A stretch of 64,000 nucleotides of DNA from Lojkania enalia (lineage: Eukaryota > Ascomycota > Dothideomycetes > Pleosporales), in contig ML986606.1 in assembly GCA_010094045.1 (NCBI GenBank), positions 7,813 to 71,812 on the forward strand, read 5' to 3'. The position numbers were made by a program, and so were the translations under genes. The notes beneath the pieces are model-generated. The model saw only the letters and a program-made list of their open reading frames with translations. It ran no database searches and was not told the origin of the DNA. Shown one piece after another: positions 1-12,109 of this stretch. Position 1 is the first letter of the stretch, and each line of letters begins with the position of its first letter.

Positions 1-1551
1 CTATTCTAATATAGGGTATATACTGCCTCCCGCAGCGATTTTATCTTCAGAATTTACTATCTAAGTAGTTTACCAACTAAAAGCCTTAGAGTTGCACACA
101 TAGATATTAGAACCTAGATTAAGTATCTACCGATTTAGGATACTGGTATCTTCTTTCTCAAGGGTAGTACTCGCTGAAAAATTGCCCCTTTAAATCACCT
201 GGGTATTTCCCTAGAGGCTAGCAGCCTTCGTGGAGGCCTTACTATTGAACGAGGATTTCGACTTCTTATATTTTTCTATATTTACCTTTAGGGTATTCTT
301 TTTCCCCTAGTTATTCCTATTTAAGATATCATCTCGGGCTTTTAGTATTTCCTGATCTGGTACCTAGTTTAGTAGCCTAATCGATTCGTTTACGTACTTG
401 CAATCACTCCAGAAGTACCGCTTCTTATAGAAATAGGGTAGTAGAGTACGCGATTGCGAACCGGATTTTTCTTAAGGCTGCTGTATAGTACTATCAGAAT
501 TTGCTTAAGGAATTAATAGATATTATAAAGCTGCGAATAAGCCGAGCGCCTTCTATAGATTAAAACATCTATAGTAATTAGCATATCGGTATACCAATTG
601 TTCAATCGTAGGAATCGGTTGATCGATCCCACCTGGCTTATTTTTAGCGTTGATCGGTACTATATAGATTAGCACCCACACCTCATCTTTCTTAGCAACT
701 ATTAGAAGAAAATCCTTTTCTACTCTAAGGCCCTGAACTTCTACTAAGCCAGCAGCCTTAGTACAACGGATTACCTGATTCTACTAATTTAGCTACTTCT
801 CTACCTCTCTATTAGTTGGGTACTTGAGGAGAACTTGATATTCCTTCTGGATTAGTTACTCCCTCGACTCGATAGTAGGCGCTAACTTTTCCTGTAAGAT
901 TCTAAGAATCTCGTGGCTGGTTATATCGTCGCTAAGTATTACTTTATATTGAGGCGATGTTATCGTTAGGATATCGCTATATATAGTACGGAGAGCGTCG
1001 TCGATCTTGATCTAATCCTTTCTCTATCGGTTATACTAGTCCCTTACCCAGTTCTAATCTGTTGTTTGTATCGAGGTTATCTCCTTATATATAACTCTGC
1101 TAGAGGGGTATCTTTCTATTTCCCCTTCTAGATTTATCTTCGGGGTCCGGAACTCACCCATATTAGGGAGGGGAGGTTCTAGCCTATAGATTTTAACCTC
1201 TTCAGGAGGTACGCTTGGATCCAAATATTCCTATACCCTCAGCCTACTAGCTGTCAGTTTACGCTGCTCGAGCCAATCCTCCTAATCGCTAGGGGTACTG
1301 AGTATCTTCTTCTTAGATATAGCTATAGAGGAGTGTGCAACCGTTGCAACACTAGAAATATACTGGGATATATCGATACTAGAGAATAAAATAGCCTTAA
1401 ACGCGATACAGCGTGTTGATAGGCTTATAAAGTGCAGAATTTGCACGTAATTCTGATGGCTAAGTGCCCAAAAAAATCGTTGGTAAACGATAACGATAAT
1501 AATATCGCGATATTGCGACACCAAACAAAAAAGGAGCGATATTAATCGCAA
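1..1551 (-). pseudogene. Copia-type gag polyprotein remnant
   Basis: A nearly continuous minus-strand frame runs from about 1551 to the left edge. It is interrupted by a small number of TAG/TAA codons, several of which sit where Trp or Gln would be expected, as RIP produces. The protein shows the layout of fungal Copia Gag: an N-terminal segment with a Thr-Pro-Ser-Asp-(Trp)-Glu-Asp-Trp-Leu motif near 1270, a helical middle region, and around 370-440 a degenerate zinc-knuckle-like stretch (FWSDCKYVNES) followed by a Pro-Asp-Gln-Glu-Ile segment. No protease, integrase or reverse transcriptase is visible; these would lie left of position 1. The family assignment rests on the Gag layout together with the LTR and primer site. 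Confidence 0.6.
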
Positions 1552-1587
1552 TATATAAATTGAGTTGCAGCTATTTTGGTGCGGTAA

Positions 1588-1600
1588 CCGGGCTTATAAC
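1588..1600 (-). other. Primer-binding site of Copia-1 (half initiator-tRNA type)
   Basis: Immediately inside the 5' LTR the minus strand reads GTTATAAGCCCGG. This is complementary, with one G-to-A difference, to the anticodon-loop region of initiator tRNA-Met rather than to its 3' end. Internal (half-tRNA) iMet priming is known from Drosophila copia and many fungal Copia elements. The match fixes the element's orientation and makes 1601-1804 a 5' LTR. Confidence 0.7.
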
Positions 1601-1804
1601 TGTAGTGAGAGGCGAATCTTGTCTCAGGGAGGGAGATGAGGAGCTGAACTGCTTGATTGAAGATGGCCAGCGGGCCATATTTATGTACATGAAAAAGGGG
1701 TATATCAGCTAATATCCAGCGTGATATCCGGCGTGATATCGACCGTGATATCGTACGTCGATATCTAATACAGCTCGGCAGACTAGCCGAAAATCCCCAT
1801 GACA
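1601..1804 (-). repeat. 5' LTR of Copia-1 (204 bp; LTR family C1, copy A)
   Basis: This is one of three copies in the window; the others are solo LTRs at 41017-41220 and 48949-49129. All have TG...CA ends and a block of GATATC-containing repeats near the end that is the 5' side on the element's strand. Copy A and the 41-kb copy have the same length (204 bp) and differ at only about ten positions, nearly all of them transitions. Confidence 0.85.
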
Positions 1805-2350
1805 TATTCTATATAAGGTAGAACCAGCCTCCTATAACCTTAGAATTCTTATATTTAGCTCTTAAATAGTTGTACTTTTAATTAAATTTAACTTTAAGCT
1901 TAAGCGTACGGTTAATAAAGTTTTCTACCTAGTTCTTTCTAATCTAGCTAGTAGAGCGCGTAGCTAGTAGTAAATTAGCTATATCTTAAATAGTAGTAAG
2001 CTGCAGCAGAAATCCTCTTATATTTAGATCTAATATATACTAAATAATTACCCACTCTTTAGTCTTACTAAGCTTTATTAAATTAGGCCGGCAATCGTAT
2101 TATAGAGCTGTTCCTCGCCTTTATATACTAAGTATACTTTAGAAGATATTATAGATTAATACAACGCGACGTATAGTTAGTATTATATCTTATTAAAGAG
2201 CTTAGAGTATAAGCTATATTCTAGCTTCTTTCTAAATTAATTCTATAGTTGTTAATTGTAGTATAATACTATAAAGTATAATTATCGCGATTTTAGTAGA
2301 GTTTTAATATTATAATTAGCTCGCTTAGGTAATCAGCTCGCTTATACTAT
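1805..2350 (-). pseudogene. Pogo/Fot1-type transposase remnant 'Fot1-a', N-terminal part
   Basis: On the minus strand, from about 2270 down to 1805, a RIP-damaged frame shows the N-terminus of a pogo/Fot1 transposase: a psq-type helix-turn-helix (Ser-Thr-Leu-Ser..Arg-Arg-Arg-Gly), then the Tc5-type DNA-binding domain with Ile-Arg-Gly-Phe, Ala-Asn-Leu-Leu-Leu-Ala and a Lys-Asn-x-Val-Glu-Asn-Phe motif, then Lys-Tyr-(Asp)-Tyr. The catalytic domain is missing because the Copia-1 LTR begins at 1804. Upstream, 2315-2348 looks like the terminal inverted repeat and contains AGCTCGCTTA twice. The boundary with the Gypsy fragment on the right is near 2350-2355. Confidence 0.65.
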
Positions 2351-2354
2351 ACGT

Positions 2355-5300
2355 TAATAGTACTTTTATAACTACTCTATTAGAGGTATTAGTTTCTATT
2401 TTTATTTCTAATATAGAGTTAAAGTAGTAGAATATAGGTATACTTAATAGAGCTAACTTTAATTTCTTAAAGGTAATATTACATTCTAAAATCTATATAA
2501 AAGGGGTTATAAGACTCTATAGTATAATAATTAGCTTTATAATACGCGAGAATTCTAGTATAAACTATCGATAGAATCTAGTAAAACCTAAGAAGGATTT
2601 CACACCCGTTATAGTAGTAGGTAGCTACTAGTTATATAGTACTTCTACCTTCTCTAAATTAACCTTAAGACCTTTATTTAAAAGGATATAACTAAGATAT
2701 TTAGTTTAGATAATATAGAATTCGCTCTTCTTAATATTAACTTATAACCCTACTTAATATAATCTCTTAAGAACTTTCTTAATATAAATAGTATATATCG
2801 CCTTATCTTTAGAGTAGAAAAGAATATTATTTAGGTAAGTAATATAGAAGTTATTTAGGTAGTTAATTAGTATATTATTTATATAATACTAATAAGTTAC
2901 TAGAATATTATAAAATCTAAAAGGTAGAATTTTATACTTGTAGGTTCTATATTAAGTCCGAAAAATAGTATATTCCTTAAAACTAGGGTCTATTCTAATT
3001 TTATTAAAGGTTATATAAATATTAAACTTAATAAAAATTACTACTTTAGTAGATTTAGATAGAAGTTTATCTATATATAGTATTAGATATATATTCTTAT
3101 AGGTAAAAATATTAAGTTTATAATAATCTATATAGATATATAAGTTACTATTAAGTTTATAGACGTAAAGGATTAAAAATATAAAAGAGCTCTAACTCTA
3201 CTTAATATACCTATACTATAGATTATCTATAATATACTTTTTAGTTACTTCTAGCTCTTTAATATTCTACTTATATAATAGGCTGTAACTATTAGAGAGG
3301 AGTTCTATAAGAATAATCTTATAATTATAAAGGTAGTATTCTAATAATTAATAAGTTATAGTTTTACTAAATATATTTTAATATCTATAGTATTTAAATA
3401 GTAATTAGAGATTTACTAGTACTTTATTTTCAGCTTTATCTTCTAGTTCTAAAACTTACTTATCTTTAATTAGCTGCTTGATTTCGTATAGAGATATAGA
3501 GAAAAACTCGTTCTCTTTCCTCTTTATATTAAAGTAGAAAGTATTAGCTAAGATAAGAGTAATAATAGAAGAACGGATTTTCTTCGGATCGGATTTAGAC
3601 TTTATTATATATAGGCGTACGGGAGCTCTAAACTTATTTAAACTATAAGCTATAAGAGATTAATATAGTTTTAATAGTCTTAGTAGACCCTTAATATAAT
3701 AGATAGTTAGACTATAGAACTATTAATACTAGTCCTTTTCCTATAAAGTATTATATTACTGGATATTTAGCTCTACCTCCTTATTATATACTAGCTAAGT
3801 TAATTATATAAGAAGAGGAGGTAAAGGATTATAAGTAGTAGGATACTTAAAGAGCTATATAATCTAATTTTTATCTATATCTAGCTAGAGTTAAAAATAA
3901 CATAACTATTTAATAGTAATAATATAATCTTAAATACTTAGATCTATAATAATAAATAGGTAGTTTTAGATAGTTCTTCTATTAATTTATAGGTGTAAAT
4001 AGATATACTAATTAACTAGGGTTTAAATTCGATCCTAAAAACCTTTAATAGTAATTTTAAAGGGTAAGTACTATATTAATATATATAGAGCTTAGAAGAG
4101 AAATCTAACTACTATAGAATTAAGAAATAGAAAGCCTTAGATACTAGTATTAATAAGAGCGTTTAGTTGTACACCAACGCTTTTTAAATATAGAATAGTA
4201 GAGATTTAAAAGTACTTTCCTCTAAATAAATATAATAAATTAATATTTAATAAATTGTACTTACTTAAGTCTAGAATAGAAAGTTTTTTTAGACGTTTCT
4301 ATTTCCTACCTAAGAACTATCTAGATAGTACTTATTTATATTTAGAAACTCTTCTTCCTTAATCTTTTCTTATTTAACCTCTATCTCTTATATTTTAAGA
4401 ACTATATATTTGTTTATAAAGTATCCTAGTTTACTATAATTATAGTAATTACCTAAGGTTATATACTTTTCAGATATAAAAGTCTTACTAGATTATTAAG
4501 GAGTAATTATAGTAGAACGAGGTATTAATACTAGGATAGATTAGAGTAGTATTAGATTGTAGATTATCTTAGATAAACTCTTAAAATCCTTCTAGTACCA
4601 ATCTAAATTTATTTTAGCTATAACCTATAAGCTAATAGTTCGTTCTAAAAGGTTAGAAATACTTCTCCTTTCTATATTATAGGCTGTTAAGTAGGCGACT
4701 ATAGTATTAAAAGAGCCTTTCTATATAAGTTTAAAGCTAAGGTTTAGTATCTTTAGACTAGGGAGAATCTTATCCTATAGGTAGAAGAACTACTTAGATT
4801 AGAATACGGATCCTCTAATAGCTATACTAATAAAGCGAGCTTTAAAAGTTAGAAACGCTTCTGTCTTATTTATTCTTAGGACTTAAAACCCCTATTACAC
4901 CTCTATCTCTTTATTATCTATAATAAAATACGATCGTAGAAGTGAAATTATTTCTTTAGTATTCTTAAACTAATACTAGTCTAATTTAACTAGGTATTTT
5001 AGCTCTAAATACCCTTTTATAATACTAGAGATATATTTTTATACTAATACTATATATATATACTCTATCTAATAGTAATCTATATTAATCTTAAATTAGT
5101 CTAAAATTAAAACTTACTATTATTTAAATATAGATTTACTACTATTTATAAAGCTTTTAATCTTAGGCGTATATTTAGTAAAGTAGATTTAAGGGGGTTT
5201 AAGAGTAGCTAAGAAGTTTCTTACTAAGGGAGTTATAAAAGTTTCTTAGTATATTATTAGTACCAATTTAGTAGTTTATAGAAGTTAATTAGGACTAATA

Positions 5301-6689
5301 GTTCTCTATTATATTAAGCGTATAATCTCCTCTTATAAAATTATAATTTATTCCTTAAAAGTTAATTTACTCTAATTTACCTCTAAATTAAATAGGTTCT
5401 TTATTATAGGCCTTATAGAGAGGGGTCTACCTGTTGTAGGGCCCCTTATAGAAGGTAACGGTTGTTTTACACACGTAGATAGAAGTTTATTCTTACTATA
5501 ATTTACGCGTATATTAATTCTAGTATAGAAATTAGAAGGTAAATTATAGTTAGATATTAGCGGTTACTTCTAATTCTAATAGATTATTAGTAGTCTCCAA
5601 ATTTCTACCTAGGTGTACTCTATACGGCTTTTCTAAAGGCAATTCTAATTATAGAAGATAGAAAGTTTTAAATCTAAAAGTTTTAGTTAATAGAAAGTTT
5701 CTAAGATCCTATCTAGATGTTATAAATATAGAATGCTAAGAGGTACTACTTCTATAGCTAGGGCTTAATCTAATATTAGCTACTATATAGGTTAACTCAG
5801 ACGAGGACTAATAAGATAATAACAGGTAGAAGTATATTAAGAACTAATTATCGAATAGTAAGTAGTAGAACTGCAGGAACTGGAGAGATAATTAGCTAGA
5901 TAATAAGGTATAGCACAACCTATGCACGTAATAATAGCAGAAGTATTAGGTGTAGTAGAACGGACCTAACAGACCTAATAGACCTAATAAGCTAGGCTTA
6001 ATAGTTTTAGACCTAACTATATAAGACGGAAGATCTTCTTAGAAGATCGGGTCTTATATAGTTATTCTCGTAGATTTATCTTATTACTATGTTAAACTTC
6101 TAAGAATATATTCGTTACATTCGAAGAACTAGGTAATCCTACTACTCTCTCTTTACTAAAGCTACCACCTCTAACTAATCTAACGTAAATAAGGCTCTAG
6201 CGCGTATACGACTGCAACAGCGGTTGTTATATATACTAGTAGTATATAAGTTAGTAATACTAGATAATTAAATAATTTAATATAATAGTATATAAGTATT
6301 ATAATCTAAACTAAATCAAATATATCTTAAACTTAAACATAGTTAAATAAACAATCAATACAATATTATTAAAGAGGCTATTACTAGTAGTATTAAATTC
6401 TTCTATATAATATAATAGTATAGGTAAGATAATAGGTCTAAATATAATACGAATCTATTTAGAGGTATATAAGAGTATATAGGGGTTTAAAGACCTAAGA
6501 ATTCTATTAACACCTATAAGTCTTATATAAAAGGATATAGAAGAACTACTAAGCTACTTATAAGGGAGTATACAACTATATATAGATAGGAAAAAGGGCG
6601 GAGCTGGGGGTAGAATAAGATAAGTAAAAAGCTTTAGGATAAGGTTATATATAAAGCTTTTCGTAGAACAATTTCTTCGTATTATTACA
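2355..6689 (-). mobile_element. Ty3/Gypsy chromovirus fragment 'Gypsy1a' (5' LTR, gag, part of pol)
   Basis: This is colinear with 29297-33084 of the full copy Gypsy1b, in the same minus orientation. It ends on the right with a 279-bp 5' LTR (6411-6689). On the left the similarity stops at about 2355, inside pol after the reverse transcriptase, so the 3' part and 3' LTR are lost. RIP is heavier than in Gypsy1b: most CpG sites that survive in 1b read TpA or TpG/CpA derivatives here. Positions 5718-6264 have no counterpart in Gypsy1b; the junction lies at a shared ctag motif. Confidence 0.85.
6411..6689 (-). repeat. 5' LTR of Gypsy1a (279 bp)
   Basis: It matches the two LTRs of Gypsy1b (25892-26170 and 32806-33084) in length and order, with many C-to-T and G-to-A differences. 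The left end reads TATAAT where the better preserved copy reads TGTAAC. Confidence 0.85.
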
Positions 6690-7215
6690 CCTCTTAGCAT
6701 TCTATATTTATAATATAAGCCTTATCTATAAGGTTGCTAATAAAGGTATCTAATTAGCCTAGGTAGAAGATATTAAGGTAGGAGAATATAAGGTCTTTAT
6801 TATCTTATTACCCTCTAGCTAGACAAATAATAAAATTAGTTTTACCTGGCTTAAATAGGTATTTAATTACTATATAAAAGAGAAGACTTAATAATTATAT
6901 TAACTCCTAATTCTAGATAGCTATAGATCCTATATTACTATAGACTTTATTAACTACTATAATTAGAATAGGATCCTCTTTACTATCCTACCTTCTTATT
7001 TAACTTATATACTTCAGCTACTTAACGTTATAATATTTAAGCCTCTATTAACTACCTACTTAACTAAGCTCTTAAAATACCTTTATACAGGCTAAGGCCT
7101 AGTTTCTATTAAAAAGAATAACTTCTTCTTACTATTCTAAAAGGTATAGGAGGACTTCTTTAAGAAATTAATAATCCTTAGCTTTTTTAAAGTAATAGGT
7201 ATATTACTACTTAAT
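6690..7215 (+). pseudogene. Pogo/Fot1 transposase remnant 'Fot1-b', catalytic part (left piece)
   Basis: A plus-strand frame with stops shows the core of a DDE_1 transposase: a damaged Leu-Ile-Leu-Asp segment, then the hallmark stretch Asp-Phe-Ile-Asn-Tyr-Tyr, and a degenerate Leu-Gln-Pro-Leu-Asp-Val-type motif. It stops at 7215, where Gypsy2 is inserted after the duplicated target ttaat (7211-7215), and resumes at 15262. The N-terminal half is absent: the left neighbour is the Gypsy1a LTR end at 6689. Confidence 0.65.
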
Positions 7216-7583
7216 TATTATAGATGCCCTTATAAGAACCCCTATACTAGACCTAATCGAGATTTAAAACTCTATATAGTTAGAAGAATAGGACTAATAT
7301 AAGATATATAACGCGTTTAGTAGCTTAGTTAATTAAACAACTAAGTATACTTAGTTACTTAGTTAGCTAAGTAACTAAATAGAAAAGAATTGTAAGAGAA
7401 CTAAATTATATTAAATAACCTTACAACTCTAACTTTTATAGCTCTTCGTAGTTAACTTAAATGTTCTTTATATACTCTACTTATATACTTCTATTATAAG
7501 CTTATAAGAATAATCCTTTTATAGTACGTAATTACTCTTAGTTATTACCCTATCCTATACCTAGCTAATTAGAGGCTGTTATA
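7216..7583 (+). repeat. 5' LTR of Gypsy2 (368 bp)
   Basis: It is paired with 14889-15256, of identical length. Both start TATTATAGATG (TG mutated to TA) and end GGCTGTTATA (CA mutated to TA). Confidence 0.88.
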
Positions 7584-10500
7584 CTTTAACTACCCTCGTA
7601 AAACTAGAAGAAGTAAGACTAGTTAAACTACCCTAGTTATAAGGAAAGAGATACCTTTAGTAAGTAATATAGGAAACTTACGTAAGTAGAATATTGGAAT
7701 TAGCTAGTAAGGCTACCTTTTTAGAGGTAGGTATAACAACTATATTTATAAGAATATAGAATAAATTAACATAATAATAGAAACAGCTAGTTCTAGTAGA
7801 TAAATAGATAAGAAGCCTAAAGGAGACTTAAAATAGCCTTCTTAAAAGTCTTAAAGAAATATAAGGAATAGTTAATAGTAAGTAAGAAATAGGACTTGCG
7901 GGAATTATCTAGAAACTTAAGTAAGTTAAAAGAGTACTATTAATAACGTATTATCAGCAATAAATTAAGTTAGTACTACTTAATAAGTTTAATAGAACTA
8001 GGTCCAAACTTAAAGGATTTCTAGTAGTAGTAAGAATTTATATTAACGTTAACCTAGATATTATCTAGTATAAGAATAAGAAAGTACTATTTATAGAAGC
8101 TTACCTAATAGGTAAACTACTCAACTAGTTCTAATCCTTTCTAATAGATTTTAAAAACCACGCGGAAGAATACTAGAAAAGTAAAACTAAGGTAATATTT
8201 ACGAGCCTAGTATACTTCTAATAGAAACTCGAACTAGCGTTTAGAGATATCGACGAAGTATAAGTAGTAGAAGATAGACTTTATAACCTAGTTTAACTAG
8301 GATCTATTACCTAGTATATATTAAGTTTTTAACAGCTCTTAAATAAAGTTGTATAGAACGACTATAGTATAATAGTAAAGTTCTGTAGAGAATTAAAAAT
8401 AGAGATAAGAAGGGTAATAATATATATAGAATAACCTTAGGACCTAGTATTATACTTCCAACTAGTAAAAAGAATCGATAACGAACTATACCAGTTTAAA
8501 AACAAGGAAAGGCAAGCGTACTACTAAAGGGTATACTTTTTAGTAAGAGTTGCCGACGCGGGCGGACCTATAGATCTAAGCGCTACTAGAGAAAAGAAGC
8601 CTAAATTATAGGCGATCTAAGAAAGAAAGACTTAGAAGAAAGATATTAAGTACTACAATTATTAGAAACTAGGATATATAGTAAAGGAATACTAAAGCAA
8701 AAAGAAAGAGAAGAAAAACCGGCCTATAGAAGATAAACCGCAGGAAGTAGGTAAAGAAAAACTAGCCATAACTATAGAATACGGGACTCTATACTAGTTC
8801 TCTTATAATAAAGATAAATGTTAAAAATACTAACAACTTAAAGAAACTATAGGATATTAGCCTTAGAAGAAAATATAACTTATAGCAACGCAAGAACGTA
8901 TAAAAAGATAGCTAGAAGAAGTTTAGGAAGAATTAGATAAGGATAAAGAAATAAATACCCTATTATAAATAGAAGAAGCTACTACTAGAGTACTAATACC
9001 TAAACTAGTATCTAGAGTATATTCTATATACCGATAAGAAATAATCGAGTATAAATAGAAAACCCCGGCTCTTATAGCTACCCTATAAGAGGAATTACCT
9101 ATAAGATTCCACGATAAGAATAGACTAAGATAAGATATTATCGACGTTTACGAAGAATGGTAAAATACCTACCCTAGAGAAATCCGCTTCTTATACTTCC
9201 AAAAATGGATAGAAATAATAAAAGTAGTAGAAGAATATCTTAATATAATAGATTGGAACAAGGCTGTATATATAGTATGAAAAGTAGTAGCCTTCTTATA
9301 AAGTGAAGTACTAGTAAAATACTAGGTACTAAAGACATCACGATACAAATAAGAATAGGACTACTAGGTTAGAAAAGACGATAACTCTTATATAAACTAA
9401 TACTATCTAGTATATTTTAAGATAGTATAGATATCGTGTATTAAACGATAATATAAGGCCTACTAAAAAAGAAAGGAAAATATAGGTATATAGCTAAGAC
9501 GACTAAATAAAGACGAGGTACTAGGAAACCCTATAAAATAAGAAGCTATAATAGGATGGGAAGTTACTAAATAAACTTAAAACTATATAGTACTCGAATT
9601 TAGACCCCTACTATCTAAAGTATATATTAGAGGAAGATTATAGTATAAATGTCTAGAACAGAAATACCTAAAATATATGTCTATAAAAGAAGTAATAGCC
9701 TATTAGCTTAAGATAACTTAACTATATAGGAATATAGAAGAATACTATCTTATAATACTAGGATGATATTACAGCTATAAAGTATATATACTTATTAATA
9801 GTAGAGTAACAAAGAATTTTATAGCTAGTAACTATATTACTAGAAAAGGAATACCTATAGTATAACTAGAACAACTCTATATAATCTAAACTATAGAGAG
9901 AAAAGACTTCTAGAAGAAAGTTATATATATTATAGAACTGGGAGAGTTTAAAATCCTAGGAACAACCTAATAAGAACAAATCTTCTAAATTGTAGAAATT
10001 ACCGACTATAATATTATTCTAGAAATTCTATAGTTAAAAAAGGAAAATCCTTAAATAAACTAGTAAACGGGACGAATTATCCTTAAAAACTCTAGCCAGC
10101 TAGTTAAGAAATAACTCGCTGTAATAGTAAAAGAAGTAGTAAAAGAATTATTCCTAATAGGAAACGTATTATATAGTATATCTAAGGAATACTAATACTT
10201 AATAGAATAACTCTAAGAACTACTATAATACCTACCCGAATATAGAGAACACGATTATAAAATCAAACTATAACTAGGAAAAGAACCCGGATATAGACTA
10301 ATATACAGCCTAATATTAAGAGAAGTAGAGGCTCTAGAATAATACGTAGACGAGTACCTAAAGAAAGAAATAATCTAAGAATTAAGCTTACTAGTAGTAT
10401 ACCCTATACTCTTTATAGATAAGAAAGAAATAATAGACTTATAAATATATATCGATTATCACACTCTTAACAATATTATAATTAAGGATCGATACCCTTT

Positions 10501-11029
10501 ACTACTTATCTGTAACTTAAGAGACTAATTAAGGGAAGCTACTATCTTTATAAAATTAGACATCTAAAATACGTACTACTAGATCTATATTAAAGAAGGA
10601 GACGAATAGAAAACAGTATTTAGGATAAAAAAAGGACTCTTTAAATATCTAGTTATACTATTTAGACTTACTAATATACCAGCTACTTTTTAAAAACGAA
10701 TTAATAAGGTATTAAAACCCTACCTCAGACGATTCTATATAATATATTTAGACAACGTTCTTATATATTTAAAAATAAAGCAAGAATATAAGAAATATAT
10801 CGAACAAGTACTACGCATACTATAAGTAGTAAAATTGTACTTTAAGGTAAGAAAATGCGAATTCTATACTACGCGAATAGACTACTTAGGATTTATTATT
10901 AAACTAGGACAACTACAAATAGACCCAAACAAATTGGTAGTAATTAGAGAATAGCTAACCCCGAAGTTAGTTAAAGATGTCCAATCCTTTATAGAATTTT
11001 ATAACTTCTGTCGAACCTTTATAGATAAT

Positions 11030-11148
11030 TGTTGGACGGAGGGCTTGAGGTATATTAAAGCTATAGGGGAAGCTATATATATGTGGGCATGCTAAGGCAC
11101 TAACACGATCACGTGCGAGGGTAAACACTATAGAGGCACCCTCTAACA
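11030..11148 (-). repeat. 3' LTR of the TRIM-like element (119 bp)
   Basis: It begins TGTTGGACGGAGGG and ends CCCTCTAACA. The minus-strand peptide opened by this repeat recurs in the partner LTR, so it is not a gene. Confidence 0.85.
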
Positions 11149-11231
11149 CACCCCCCAGACCGAAGGACGTGAGAGGGAATTGCCATGCTATCTCTCCTTT
11201 TTGTTACTCCAAATTCTATCTCTTGCTCTAT

Positions 11232-11707
11232 AACTCCAGCTTAGTAGCTCTTAGTCGATAACTCTGGCTCAATGGCTCTCGCTCGATAGCTCTAACTCGG
11301 TGGCTCTAGCTCGATGGCTCTGGCTCAGTAGCTCTAGCTCGATGGCTCTAGCTCGGTGGCTCTGGCTCGGTGACTCTGGCTCGATGGCTCTGGCTCGATG
11401 GCTCTAGCTCGGTGGCTCTAGCTCGGTGACTCTGGCTCGATGGCTCTAGCTCGATAGCTCTAGCTCGGTGGCTCTAGCTCGGTAACTCTGGCTCGATAGC
11501 TCTAGCTCGATAGCTCTGGCTCGGTGGCTCTAGCTCGGTGACTCTGGCTCGGTGGCTCTGGCTCGATAGCTCTGGCTCGGTGGCTCTAGCTCGATAGCTC
11601 TGGCTCGGTGGCTCTAGCTCGGTAACTCTGGCTCGGTGGCTCTAGCTTGATGGCTCTAGCTCGGTGGCTCTGGCTCAGTAACTCTAGCTCGGTGGCTCTA
11701 GCTCGGT
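11232..11707. repeat. 14-bp minisatellite, 34 units
   Basis: The consensus is GGCTCTRGCTCGRT in head-to-tail array; 476 bp equals exactly 34 units with no evident indel. Most variation between units is G versus A in TpG/TpA context, as RIP would give. Because 14 is not a multiple of three, three units (42 bp) encode a 14-residue period. On the minus strand the unmutated G variant is open (Glu-Pro/Ser-Gln/Arg-rich), and the A variant introduces TAG. Confidence 0.9.
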
Positions 11708-12109
11708 TCGGTTGCTGGGGTCGGTTATATATTAAAGGCGTCCTCTGCGAATAGAGGTAACGTCCTAGACATGGTCGGTTTATAAGGCTTTACCGGCTTG
11801 CCTCCTGCTGTATTATACAGGGATCCTCTTATATAAGAGGTTCTTTCTATCTCTTGTAGAGTATACGACTCTAGTACTTGCTGTAATAGAGGTGTCGCGT
11901 CTGATCGACGGGTTGCGGGCTTCGAGCTAGGTAGGTCTCTTAGCCAGCTGCTATTATATATAAGGACGCTGCAACTGCATAATAGCCGCGATAGGTGCTG
12001 GACTAACACGCTAGCTGCGGAAGCTTCTCTGCTGGGACTATACCTATTAGATTGATGATAACAAGTTGTAGAGGAAACCACGCGTAGAAGCGGGTAAGGG
12101 CTTATAACC

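Larger units (their letters stand above)
1..1804 (-). mobile_element. Ty1/Copia retrotransposon 'Copia-1', 5' part, cut by left window edge
   Basis: On the minus strand the order is 5' LTR (1601-1804), primer-binding site, then a gag reading frame running to the left edge; pol and the 3' LTR lie outside the window. The LTR begins and ends TG...CA. The sequence right of it (tattc) should be one half of a 5-bp target duplication whose partner is outside. The right flank is a pogo transposase remnant that ends exactly at the LTR, so Copia-1 inserted into that element. RIP damage is much lighter than in most neighbours, which suggests a young insertion. Confidence 0.8.

Noticed and set aside
1601..1804. 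Copy A treated as a solo LTR
   Set aside because: The flanking pentamers (ataac and tattc) do not match, and a primer site plus gag lie directly inside it, so it is the 5' LTR of a larger element.
1542..1805. 87-codon minus-strand frame
   Set aside because: It lies entirely in the Copia-1 LTR and primer-site region.
10967..11149. Two near-identical 60-codon minus-strand frames (10967-11149 and 12047-12229)
   Set aside because: They are the two LTRs of the TRIM-like element, not a duplicated gene.
11232..11707. Repeat array that might be taken for a CRISPR
   Set aside because: Units are 14 bp, contiguous, without spacers, inside a eukaryotic LTR element; it is a minisatellite.
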